A stretch of DNA of 48,634 bases from Bacteroidales bacterium (GTDB taxonomy: Bacteria; Planctomycetota; Planctomycetia; Gemmatales; Gemmataceae): assembly GCA_026931725.1 (NCBI GenBank), contig JAIXLE010000104.1, positions 1 to 48,634 of the forward strand, read 5' to 3'. The notes below the pieces were generated by a model. It had not been told where the DNA came from. It searched no databases and saw only the letters and a program-made list of their open reading frames with translations. The first letter of the stretch is position 1. Every line of letters begins with the position of its first letter. Position numbers and translations under genes: made by a program. Positions 36,042 through 43,915 of this stretch are shown one piece after another.

Positions 36042-36485
36042 GTGACCACCACATCCGCCGAGCATCGGTTCCCCCGTAGACGATGGTTCGCTGCGGCTCT
36101 TTTCGCGGTGATGATTGCCGGGTTCACCTGGAAACTCTTGCACCCCCAACCCGTACCGGAGACGATCCACCGGGATTTGAACGCCATTTCCACGCTGTTG
36201 CCGTTCTTCCTGGCGAAAACAACACACATTCTGGGATATGCCGTACTAACGGTCGTGGGCTGCTGGGCGGTTCCCACACGCCGTGGTCGATTGTTTCTCC
36301 TCGGGTTCCTGGTGCTACACGCCCTGGGAACCGAAATCGGTCAGCGATTTGTGCCGAACCGCACGGGGAAAGTCGCGGATGTCCTTTTGGATAGCCTGGG
36401 TATCGCCCTGGGGGTGTGTTGCTGGAGGCGAATACGATCCGATGACCATCACCCCGGAACAATTGCGAACCAGCCTGAACGGTGA
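36042..36485 (+). CDS. VanZ-like membrane protein
   Basis: A 147-residue protein starting at GTG 36042, 8 bp after mcsB. It has about four hydrophobic segments (FAAALFAVMIAGFTW, FFLAKTTHILGYAVLTVVGCWAV, LFLLGFLVLHALGTEIGQ and VLLDSLGIALGVCCW). The pattern KTTHILGYAVL...GTEIGQRFVPNRTGKVADVLLDSLGI is the VanZ-like signature (H..., E.Q..., R..D...N/DxxG). Function in the family is poorly known; VanZ itself gives low-level teicoplanin resistance. It overlaps the next gene by 44 bp. Confidence 0.85.
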   Translation: MTTTSAEHRFPRRRWFAAALFAVMIAGFTWKLLHPQPVPETIHRDLNAISTLLPFFLAKTTHILGYAVLTVVGCWAVPTRRGRLFLLGFLVLHALGTEIGQRFVPNRTGKVADVLLDSLGIALGVCCWRRIRSDDHHPGTIANQPER

Positions 36486-37092
36486 ACACCTCGCTTTGTG
36501 TTGCCTCCCGGATGGAACCGTTACGACGACGGTATCCGCCACTTACGCGGTTTTTCCCGGATCATTTCATCCATTACACGCTGGCCATCGGGGGTTAGCC
36601 CAGGCCGTCGAGCAGCGGTTGGGGGTTCCGGTTCATTTTGAAATCAGCCTGACGAATGTCGACAAACCCGATTTGGATTTAGAATCCGTTTTGTGGCGTG
36701 TCCATCAGTTTCACGGCGTGGCTCCGGTCTGGTTGACTCGTGCGGCGCGGTTCAGCACAAAAGCCGAACTCTTTCCGAACACGGTCTTCGTCCTCGGTTA
36801 CGACACGGCCCGGCGATTAGTCGATCCGCGATATTATGGGAATGACATCACCCAGCGGGATGCCGCATTACGCACGCTTCGGGATGCGGGTTGCCGGGCG
36901 ATCGTCGGAGGACGCCTCGAACCGGAAGGGAGCTTTCAAGTGTGGGATGCCACGCTGGCTCCCATGGAGTTTCAACCGCTGTTTCAGGCTCTGACAGAGG
37001 CTGAATTCCGAGTGGATTTGTCTTCATCCGCAATTCGGCAGCGTGCATCCGACCGGAAAAACCACGCGATCAACTCCCCAAAGCCCGAATAA
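36442..37092 (+). CDS. Nucleotidyltransferase, cytidylyltransferase/NMNAT-like
   Basis: A 216-residue protein with the phosphopantetheine adenylyltransferase/NMNAT fold. AVFPGSFHPLHAGHRGLA contains the HxGH catalytic motif, VLGYDTARRLVDPRYY is a substrate-proximal segment, and VDLSSSAIRQR is the ISSTxIR motif. The N-terminal 30 residues (TPEQLRTSLNG) are unlike standard NadD. Substrate is therefore uncertain; a nicotinate mononucleotide or similar adenylyl transfer is possible. ATG 36442 is inside the VanZ-like gene, and the 3' end overlaps the convergent dehydrogenase by 23 bp. Confidence 0.75.
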   Translation: MTITPEQLRTSLNGEHLALCCLPDGTVTTTVSATYAVFPGSFHPLHAGHRGLAQAVEQRLGVPVHFEISLTNVDKPDLDLESVLWRVHQFHGVAPVWLTRAARFSTKAELFPNTVFVLGYDTARRLVDPRYYGNDITQRDAALRTLRDAGCRAIVGGRLEPEGSFQVWDATLAPMEFQPLFQALTEAEFRVDLSSSAIRQRASDRKNHAINSPKPE

Positions 37093-38089
37093 TCGCTTGG
37101 GCAAACTCCTGAGTTCCAGCTGTGCCACCCAAGTCGATGGGCCGTGTGTCTTCCTGGGGCAAAACCATCTCGATGGCCGACAGGAGTCGTTGGGCAATCT
37201 CGGCTTCACCGAAGCCACGGAGCATTTCGATCGCGGGCAACAGCAGCGGCAGCGGATTGGCTTTCCCCGGTCGCACCGATTCATAACCCGCGCCATACAC
37301 CGCTTCATACACGCGGATTCCCACACCATGATTGATCGCGGATGTGGAACTGATACCGCCGACCAGCCCCGCCCCCAGGTCGCTGAGCAAGTCGCCATAC
37401 AGATTACCGCAGGCCACCACATCGAATTGGTGCGGTCGGCTGACCATCTGCATACAGGCATTGTCAACGATCATTTCCTTGGCGGTAATCTCCGGGAACG
37501 ATTGCGCCACGCGGCGGAAACAATCGAGATACAGCCCATCGGCCATTTTGAGAATGTTCGCCTTATGGATACAATGAATCGACTGGCGTTTCTGGGACCG
37601 TGCAAGTTCAAAAGCAAATTGAAAGAAGCGTAAACAAGCGGCTTCCGTCACGATTTTGAAACTCTGCACGACACCGGGTACGATTTCGTGTTCGGTCGTG
37701 GCATAAAGGTCTTCGGTGATTTCCCGGACCAGCAGGAAATTCACGCCTTGGAAGCGACTCGGTAAGCCTGTGAGATTGTGAACCGGGCGCACGGACGCGA
37801 ATAATCCGAGTTGGCGGCGGAATTCCACGTTCGGATTGGCCACCGCGTGGACAGAGCGGCCAGGAATCGGAGTGGGCAATAGGAGTTTGGTCTTCAGAGC
37901 CACTCCAACAGTGCGGACGGCTTCCAGAGTGTCCACGGGCAGGCATTCCCGCCCTTGATCCAATGCCGCACGACCCGCGAGGTGGACTTCCCATTGAATC
38001 GGTGCCCGTGCCGCATCCAGTATTTGCCGGACGGCCTGTTCCTGATCGAACCCGATACCACCACCCTGAACGAATACAACCCGATGCAT
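37070..38089 (-). CDS. Isocitrate/isopropylmalate dehydrogenase family protein
   Basis: A 339-residue beta-decarboxylating dehydrogenase. Visible are NPNVEFRRQLGLFASVRPVHNLTGLPSRFQGVNFLLVREITEDLYA (the substrate-binding Arg residues and the VRENTE-like loop), KANILKMADGLYLD, the metal-binding VACGNLYGDLLSDLGAGLVGG, and GTAGT near the end. It resembles NAD-dependent isocitrate/homoisocitrate enzymes rather than LeuB, because of the VREITEDLYA loop. The N-terminal glycine loop reads GGGIG instead of GDGIG. Family certain, exact substrate (isocitrate most likely) not. Its 3' end overlaps the convergent gene by 23 bp. Confidence 0.85.
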   Translation of the reverse strand: MHRVVFVQGGGIGFDQEQAVRQILDAARAPIQWEVHLAGRAALDQGRECLPVDTLEAVRTVGVALKTKLLLPTPIPGRSVHAVANPNVEFRRQLGLFASVRPVHNLTGLPSRFQGVNFLLVREITEDLYATTEHEIVPGVVQSFKIVTEAACLRFFQFAFELARSQKRQSIHCIHKANILKMADGLYLDCFRRVAQSFPEITAKEMIVDNACMQMVSRPHQFDVVACGNLYGDLLSDLGAGLVGGISSTSAINHGVGIRVYEAVYGAGYESVRPGKANPLPLLLPAIEMLRGFGEAEIAQRLLSAIEMVLPQEDTRPIDLGGTAGTQEFAQAIIRALGS

Positions 38090-38134
38090 GATAGTCCGCG
38101 CCCCCGGAGAATGCCGGTTTACGGGGTATTCTAA

Positions 38135-38164
38135 CGAAAAACCCCAGGGACTGGCCCCAGGGTT
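38135..38164 (-). terminator. Rho-independent terminator after the Cys/Pro-rich surface protein
   Basis: On the minus strand AACCC-TG-GGG then loop CCAGT then CCC-TG-GGGTT forms a GC-rich hairpin followed by TTTTTC (38140-38135). It begins 27 bp after the stop of the gene at 38191-39222. Confidence 0.6.
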
Positions 38165-38190
38165 CTGGAAGTTCCGATACCGGGCGTTCC

Positions 38191-39222
38191 TTAACGGCTG
38201 ACGATCGTGTAATCCTTGGTGTCGGCGGCGGCCACGGTGATCTGTTTGTGGTACTCCGCGCGGCCCGTGCCGCTACCCAAGTAGATGTACCAGTTCCCCG
38301 CGGGGAGCTGCACATCGAAACTGCCGAAGTTATCCGCCGTCACATATTCCCGCTGCTTGAGATCACGGGTGTTGACGAACACGAGCTTTGCCCCCGCACG
38401 CGGCGTGACGGTGTCACTTTGGACGACTTCGCCACGCACCGAAGCCTGGGCGGTGCGGGATGTTGTCCGTGCGTTGAACATACTCTGAGCGGGCGGCATC
38501 GAACGCGGCAACGATGTTCCCGGCGTTGTCGGCAATGGTGTCACGGGTGGGGCAATGTTCTGGCTCGGTTCCTGGGTCACGGTCGGCGGATTACCCGGCT
38601 GGACTTGAACTTGCGGTGCGGTCGGGGCCATGGGGACCACTGGCGCGGGTGTGTAATAGGTCCGGGTGGGTGCGCCATAATAGGTCACAACGGGTTGTGT
38701 TTCGCACACTTTGCGTTGCGATTGCACGGCCACCATCCGAATCCGTTCCACACACCGCATGACGGTATTGCACTGTTCCCGCAGCCGATACGACGTGCGG
38801 GGTACGGCGATTTGCTGACAGGTGCTGGAACAAGGGTCATAATAACTGCTGTAGGAATAGGAAGTCACCGGCTCCCAATAAAAACTTTTGGTTTGAACCG
38901 GAACCTGTTCAATGTACTTTTCCGGCTTCATCACGGTGATCGGCTCGTAGTAGCAACGCTGTTGATACTCGACCTTCGGTTGCGGGGGGCACGGCGTGGG
39001 GCAAGCCGGGGCTGCGTAGGCGACTACGGGAGCCGGAGGGGCATAGGCGACCACGGGGGCTGGTGGTGCGTAGTAACTGACGGCGGGCTTGCGGCAATCG
39101 TTGCAGCAGACCTGGAACACGTTGTCCCAACCTGCTGTCGCGGGTCGTGCCGTGCCCAGCAGGATCACGGCCGCGATGGCGGGGGCCGTGATCGGTGCGA
39201 GACGCGGGATTACGGAAGTCAT
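38191..39222 (-). CDS. Exported Cys/Pro/Tyr-rich surface protein with C-terminal beta domain
   Basis: A 343-residue protein with a signal peptide (PAIAAVILLGTARPATAGW). It then has the repeats APPAPVVAYAPPAPVVAYAAP, Cys pairs and Tyr/Gln-rich segments such as QVPVQTKSFYWEPVTSYSYSSYYDPCSS, and a Pro/Thr-rich linker. The last ~85 residues form a beta-sandwich-like domain (VRGEVVQSD, GAKLVFVN, LPAGNWYIYLG) resembling a carboxypeptidase-regulatory-like fold. This composition is seen in planctomycete cell-surface proteins. A structural envelope role is inferred. A terminator follows directly. Family not named with certainty. Confidence 0.7.
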   Translation of the reverse strand: MTSVIPRLAPITAPAIAAVILLGTARPATAGWDNVFQVCCNDCRKPAVSYYAPPAPVVAYAPPAPVVAYAAPACPTPCPPQPKVEYQQRCYYEPITVMKPEKYIEQVPVQTKSFYWEPVTSYSYSSYYDPCSSTCQQIAVPRTSYRLREQCNTVMRCVERIRMVAVQSQRKVCETQPVVTYYGAPTRTYYTPAPVVPMAPTAPQVQVQPGNPPTVTQEPSQNIAPPVTPLPTTPGTSLPRSMPPAQSMFNARTTSRTAQASVRGEVVQSDTVTPRAGAKLVFVNTRDLKQREYVTADNFGSFDVQLPAGNWYIYLGSGTGRAEYHKQITVAAADTKDYTIVSR

Positions 39223-39470
39223 GGCTGTCGTCTCCGGTTGAACCTGGATTCATATCCGTCACGCCAGTCGGTCGGGCGGAATATGCCCGGCGGTCGGATC
39301 GTGCCGATACTTCAGCCTAAGTTGGGGGAAACCCTGAACCAAGGATTTCTGACCACGGTACAACCGATTCCATCATCGGCGGCCGTTACGACCGGCAGAG
39401 CCTGCGTATTCCACACGGATTCGCCAGGCTATCTGCCAATTCTCCTGCCGCAATTTGCCCAGTGTGTCGG

Positions 39471-40847
39471 TTAGGGATTTAACGCTTGCTTCAAGGCATC
39501 GGTCACAATCGCTTCACAACCGGGGTCCACCCATGACCAATCCGAGAGGTTGCCATCGTTCTCTTTCCAGGCCCGTTCGATGGGGATATACCCTGGTCCA
39601 CATTCACCGTAACCCGCAACTACGACAAAGGATGCGGGGCGGAGTTTCTGAGCGAGCAGTTGGAATTCGACATAAATTTCCGCCGGGAGAATCAACAGCA
39701 CAGCCGAGCCGAAATCGAGAATCGGCAAGTCAATGGGTTGCCCCGCCGCGACGCGCTGTTGCCAGCTCAACCCCAAGGCGGCTAAACATTGACCGAACGG
39801 TCGGGGGTCGGTCTTCAGGCGATGGAGCAGCTCATCGCGTGCGAACCCTTTTGATGTTCGCACGGGAAGTTTCAGAGAGAGCGAACGGAACGCGGCTTGT
39901 GTGATGGGCGTTTTTTTCGTGTCGTTCCAGGCTGCCACGATCCCTTTGTAGATACGATCGGCCAGAATCGGGCGGTTTTCGGTCGCTCCGGTGTTGTATT
40001 TCCCCGCGGTGACGTTGCCGGAACAGCCGGAGACGTACATTTGCAACACGTCTGGGGTATCCACCTGCCGGCGTTTCCGGGCCAAGCCGACGAAATCCGA
40101 CGTGACTCCTCCCCGGCCGTAGTAGCTCATGGGGTGCGTCGCATAGGCATTGATGACGGCCAAGGGGGTATCACCGTTCCAGAAGCTCAATGCGTGTACG
40201 AACGGGTCGATGTCACCTTCTTCGGCTTCCCGGATTTTGGGGTCACGGGTAGCACTCATGCGATTGTAATGCACTTTCCCAGCCTCATCGAGATACCGCC
40301 GATTCGAGGCCACCCCTTCAACGCGGCCTTTCCCGGTGCCAATGTGCGTGACGGGTTGTGCGTGTTGCTGAGCCTTCGCCACTGCGGCAGCCAGACGTTT
40401 TGCGGTTTCGGCGACGAAGGCGTTATCGCAGATGGCTCCCTTCGCTCCGTGCTGTTCGAGGAGTTGCTGGGCTTCTTTGTCTGCAATCGGGGCATCGTGT
40501 TGGTGTAAAGCCGTGAGCATGACCCGCACGGGGTCAGTGGCAACAGCCTGGGCAATGGTCTTGCGGATCAGATCGTAAGAGCCGTTCCGAATCTCGCACC
40601 AGTCCATCGCCACGGACACAATGGGCTTGCCCATGCCCGTGAGTGTGAAGCCGACCGCGTAGAGCGGATCAAGGATTTCCTTCACGGGCGTGACTCCCCC
40701 GCCCATGCACGGATGCCCGATGGGTGGGGTGACTTCCACAGTGAACGTGGACAAACGGAGTTGCGGTTTCGGTTCCGCGGCAGGCAGCCAAGCGGGTACA
40801 GCCATAACTCCCAGTGTTCCGAGAGCCTGACGGCGGGTTGGGGTCAT
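39471..40847 (-). CDS. Tat-exported neutral/alkaline ceramidase-like protein
   Basis: A 458-residue protein with a twin-arginine signal at the very start (TRRQALGTLGVMAVPAWLPAAEP). The body begins LRLSTFTVEVTPPIGHPCMGGG, typical of the neutral/non-lysosomal ceramidase N-terminal family. It contains LTALHQHDAP (metal-binding His), INAYATHPMSYYG and the later SGCSGNVTAGKYN, which are metal/serine-site motifs of that family. Planctomycetes encode many such proteins, and most have unknown substrates, so hydrolysis of an amide is only an inference. ATG 40862 would add five residues before the Tat motif; 40847 fits the export signal better. Confidence 0.8.
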   Translation of the reverse strand: MTPTRRQALGTLGVMAVPAWLPAAEPKPQLRLSTFTVEVTPPIGHPCMGGGVTPVKEILDPLYAVGFTLTGMGKPIVSVAMDWCEIRNGSYDLIRKTIAQAVATDPVRVMLTALHQHDAPIADKEAQQLLEQHGAKGAICDNAFVAETAKRLAAAVAKAQQHAQPVTHIGTGKGRVEGVASNRRYLDEAGKVHYNRMSATRDPKIREAEEGDIDPFVHALSFWNGDTPLAVINAYATHPMSYYGRGGVTSDFVGLARKRRQVDTPDVLQMYVSGCSGNVTAGKYNTGATENRPILADRIYKGIVAAWNDTKKTPITQAAFRSLSLKLPVRTSKGFARDELLHRLKTDPRPFGQCLAALGLSWQQRVAAGQPIDLPILDFGSAVLLILPAEIYVEFQLLAQKLRPASFVVVAGYGECGPGYIPIERAWKENDGNLSDWSWVDPGCEAIVTDALKQALNP

Positions 40848-41217
40848 CGGGGGATCTCCCAAGTCAAGTGAGGGGTACGATGTCGGGTGCGTGTGCCTGA
40901 AGATACCACCCGGCTATCGGAAGCGGAACGGGTCGGTGACTTTCCGCTGATTTCTGGCATCACTTTTTTCACGGCGTATGGAGGTGAGGCTGCCGTGGTG
41001 TCCAAGACGCGGAAAGCGGGTTTCTCCAATCCGAACAACTCCGATGACCGCGATGATGTGACAAGAATTCCTTCTCGTTCCGGTGTATGGCTTGACGGCT
41101 GGGGTCTGAGGGGGACAATGGAACGACGATAATGAAATGTGCGTACCCCGTGTGCGTATTCTATATGTAATGGCCGATTTCCTCGGTCTGGAGCCCGAAC
41201 CGGACGAAGGGTTTTGC
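40848..41217. other. Divergent intergenic region
   Basis: A 370-bp gap between the ceramidase-like gene (leftward) and the channel gene (rightward). No coding frame is convincing. It holds a 6-bp hairpin CGGGTG/CACCCG at about 40884-40914 and the predicted promoter at 41092-41119. Nothing else recognised. Confidence 0.5.
41092..41119 (+). promoter_or_regulatory. Possible promoter of the channel / vWA cluster
   Basis: TTGACG (41092-41097) and GACAAT (41114-41119), spaced by 16 bp, match the housekeeping consensus at five and four of six bases. The transcript would have a 5' leader of about 90 nt before ATG 41218. Weak evidence. Confidence 0.3.
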
Positions 41218-42036
41218 ATGCGTGCGTCATCACCCCACCGAGCGACCCGCGAATGGGTACTCCTCATTGTTGCGCTCGTCATCGTGGGCGGGATTGTCGC
41301 GCCACTCTGGCAGACATTTGGCACGGCGGAATCCCGTGCGGACCTGCTGGCGAAATGGACACCCGAACGGCTGGGCCGGTTGCTCATCGGCCCGGAACAG
41401 GCCGCGTGCTATGTGTGCTTCGCCTGGGCGGGCCTCATTTTGCTCAGCCGGTATCGGGAGGTCCGCCGACAACGGAGGGCGTTTTCCCTGGAACTGCTGC
41501 CGACCGAGGAAGGAGCCCGGATTCTCCCCGAGGATGCCCGACCGTATGCCCGCAAAGTCGATCAAATGACGGCCCAATTTGGACCGTTCATTCTGGCGAA
41601 CATGATTCGACACGGACTCGGAAAGTACGCCATCAGCAAATCGGCCCCCGATGTCGCGGAAGTCGTGCGGAATCAGGCGGAAGTCGAACAAGCCCGGCTC
41701 ATTGCGAGCATGGGGACAGTCAACTACCTCGTTTGGGCAATCCCGGCGATTGGCTTCCTCGGCACCGTGCGCGGCCTCGCGGGTGGCATGAGCATGGCGG
41801 GCACGCAGGAAGCCGACCTCGGCAAATTCATCAAGCAGGCAACCGATCAACTGGGCATCGCCTTCGATTGTACCTTCATCGCTCTGGCGCTCAGCCTCGT
41901 CTTGATGTACTTCCTGCACGCAGTCCAACGGAATGAAGAAACACTCCTGATCGACAGCCAGGAATACTGTCAGGAACATTTATTGCTCCGTTTATACGAT
42001 CCGAAACCCACCCCGTTGGGGACCGATGCTCCTTGA
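41218..42036 (+). CDS. MotA/TolQ/ExbB-family proton channel protein
   Basis: A 272-residue membrane protein. Helices lie at about residues 13-31 and 62-78, and the diagnostic pair at 170-192 and 212-236. LVWAIPAIGFLGTVRGLAGG and LGIAFDCTFIALALSLVLMYF correspond to the conserved ExbB/TolQ TM2-TM3 region (LGTVxG and the Thr-containing last helix) that forms the channel around the partner's TM Asp. The frame opens at 41137, but ATG 41218 has GAAGGG 7 nt upstream. No exbD/tolR follows; a plausible partner is the vWA protein at 43916-45298, whose N-terminal helix carries an Asp. Confidence 0.88.
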   Translation: MRASSPHRATREWVLLIVALVIVGGIVAPLWQTFGTAESRADLLAKWTPERLGRLLIGPEQAACYVCFAWAGLILLSRYREVRRQRRAFSLELLPTEEGARILPEDARPYARKVDQMTAQFGPFILANMIRHGLGKYAISKSAPDVAEVVRNQAEVEQARLIASMGTVNYLVWAIPAIGFLGTVRGLAGGMSMAGTQEADLGKFIKQATDQLGIAFDCTFIALALSLVLMYFLHAVQRNEETLLIDSQEYCQEHLLLRLYDPKPTPLGTDAP

Positions 42037-42089
42037 ACAACCAGGGTCCACCGTGCGTTCTGTGGTGAATGTCTCGTTCGCTTTTGTAG

Positions 42090-42503
42090 ATGGAGAATCT
42101 TGTGGAGCGTCGCCTCATCAGTTCGGGTTCAAAATTTGAGAAAGAAATCGGCTACTCCCGCGCGGTCGTCGATGGAGACTGGGTGTTCGTTTCCGGGACC
42201 ACCGGATTCGACTACACCAGCATGACGATCGCGGATGGGTTGGCCGAGCAGACGGATCAGTGTTTGCGGAACATCCAGGCGGCATTGGCCCAGGCGGGAG
42301 CCACTTTGGCGGATGTGGTCCGAGCGGTCTACGTTTTGCCGAAGGCGGATGAGTTCCCCGAATGCTGGCCGGTGCTACAACGCTACTTCGGTGAGGTGCG
42401 CCCGGCAGTGATGATGATCGCGGCGGGGTTGTCGGACCCGCGTATGCGGATTGAGATTGAGGTCACGGCCCGCATCGGTTCGGGCGCGCGATTGCAAAAG
42501 TAG
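42090..42503 (+). CDS. RidA/YjgF/YER057c family enamine/imine deaminase
   Basis: A 137-residue RidA-like protein. It shows the family motifs GYSRAVVDGDWVFVSGTTGFD, QCLRNIQAALAQAGATLADVVRAVYVL and MRIEIEVTAR with the active-site Arg. RidA proteins hydrolyse reactive enamine/imine intermediates such as 2-aminoacrylate. ATG 42090 or GTG 42102 may be the start. It sits between the channel gene and the Hsp70-fold gene, 53 bp and 115 bp apart, and may be a bystander rather than part of that system. Confidence 0.88.
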   Translation: MENLVERRLISSGSKFEKEIGYSRAVVDGDWVFVSGTTGFDYTSMTIADGLAEQTDQCLRNIQAALAQAGATLADVVRAVYVLPKADEFPECWPVLQRYFGEVRPAVMMIAAGLSDPRMRIEIEVTARIGSGARLQK

Positions 42504-42618
42504 ACGGTGGCCGGTGACGGTCTTCTGTTGTGGAATCTTGTGTGCCGTGTGGTGTGGAGCATGTGAGCGAGGGCAAGCCTGCGGGACACCGCCCACGATG
42601 ACTTTCCGGGAGTAGCGG

Positions 42619-43890
42619 ATGTTCTGGTCGCGGAAACAAACTCCGATTGTCCATGATCGTTCTCGTGTGGTGGGTGTCGATTTGACCGCCACACGCGCTC
42701 GGGCGGTGTCAGTCGGCACGGGGCGGCCCCGGACACTGTACCTGGATGGCCCGAACGAAAGCCTGCTGCTGTTCGCCCGACTCGACCAACGGACACCGGA
42801 CATTGGCCGTACCGGGTATGGCATCACACGGTTGGTCCCGCACGCGATCTGTTCGGGATTCCTCCCCTTGCTCGGTGCCCATCGGACTTGGTCGACGGGT
42901 CGCAACAGCCTGACGGCAGAATCGGCCCTCCAACTCGCTTTTGATCGTGTACACGCACCGCTCACCCATGATTCCGATGCAACCGGGTTGGCATTACCAG
43001 GCTACCTGTCGGCGGCCCAGGTGAAGAAAGTCGTGGAAATCGCGGGAACAGCCAAACTTCCGCTACGGGGCACCGTGTCGATGCCGTTAGCCATCGTAGC
43101 CAGCCGGGCCGACATGGTATTGGGTATTACCAAAGCCGCGGATCAGGAAGAAGAGGTTGACGAGAACGGTTCACGCCCGGAATGGGTCGTTCCCTTGCGT
43201 CCGCAGGACACCGGCCCCGGAACCGTGGTGGTATTGGACGCGGATGAATTCGCCCTCTCGGGCGCGGTCATAGGCGTGGAAACGCAGGAAGTCAAACTGC
43301 TGGCCTCTGCGGTCTGGCCCCGGCTTTCCGCGCGACTCTGGAAGGAACGGGTGCTGGATGCGCTCGCGGATCGCTGCGTGCGACTCTGTCGGCGTGACCC
43401 CCGCGATTCCGCCGAAGCCGAGCAATCCCTGTTTGAACAGCTCGACGATGCTTTGGAACGCACCCGACATGGTCAGCCGGTGTCACTTGCGGTGCGATCC
43501 GCGCACTGGTATCAGGATGTGCCCCAGCGAGCCGAGGATTTTGATGGGTATTGTACGGCACTCACAACTTTGGCCACGGACTCCTTGCGCGAATTGATCC
43601 TATCCGCGAGCCTCCCGGTTCCGCCGCGGGCCGTCTGGCTCACCCCTGCAGCTGGTCGACTCCCCGGTCTGGTAGACGGGATTTACAAAGCCTCTTCCGA
43701 GCTGACGCAACTGGCGGTCCTTTCCTCGAACGCGGTCGCGGAAGCGGTTGCCGCTTTGGTGCCGTTGTGGACCTCGGGGGCATTGCCGAAATCGCATCTG
43801 GATACAACGATCCCGCTCACCCGCGTTCCCGGACGAGAAGCCCCACCCGCATCTCCCACCCACTCCCCGCACATGCGAGCCGGGAGCTGA
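42619..43890 (+). CDS. Degenerate Hsp70/actin-fold protein
   Basis: A 423-residue protein whose layout follows the Hsp70 nucleotide-binding domain. The phosphate-1-like VVGVDLTATRARAVSV is at residues 17-32. LALPGYLSAAQVKKVVEIAG (about 124-143) corresponds to the Hsp70 VPAYFNDAQRQATKDAG block. At the phosphate-2 place, VVVLDADEFALSG (203-215) has lost the glycines of DLGGGT, and a helix with ARLWKERVLDAL follows. The adenosine-like AVWLTPAAGRLPGLVDGIY lies near residue 335. Loss of the key glycines suggests little or no ATPase activity. It lies 25 bp before the vWA gene, so it is probably co-transcribed. Confidence 0.6.
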   Translation: MFWSRKQTPIVHDRSRVVGVDLTATRARAVSVGTGRPRTLYLDGPNESLLLFARLDQRTPDIGRTGYGITRLVPHAICSGFLPLLGAHRTWSTGRNSLTAESALQLAFDRVHAPLTHDSDATGLALPGYLSAAQVKKVVEIAGTAKLPLRGTVSMPLAIVASRADMVLGITKAADQEEEVDENGSRPEWVVPLRPQDTGPGTVVVLDADEFALSGAVIGVETQEVKLLASAVWPRLSARLWKERVLDALADRCVRLCRRDPRDSAEAEQSLFEQLDDALERTRHGQPVSLAVRSAHWYQDVPQRAEDFDGYCTALTTLATDSLRELILSASLPVPPRAVWLTPAAGRLPGLVDGIYKASSELTQLAVLSSNAVAEAVAALVPLWTSGALPKSHLDTTIPLTRVPGREAPPASPTHSPHMRAGS

Positions 43891-43915
43891 GAGCATTGTT
43901 GAGGCAAGCCTAACC

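Noticed and set aside
38248..39474. 408-aa open frame on the plus strand
   Set aside because: Antisense to the surface protein with clear signal peptide and terminator; Gly/Arg/His-rich translation is a shadow of Pro/Ala codons.
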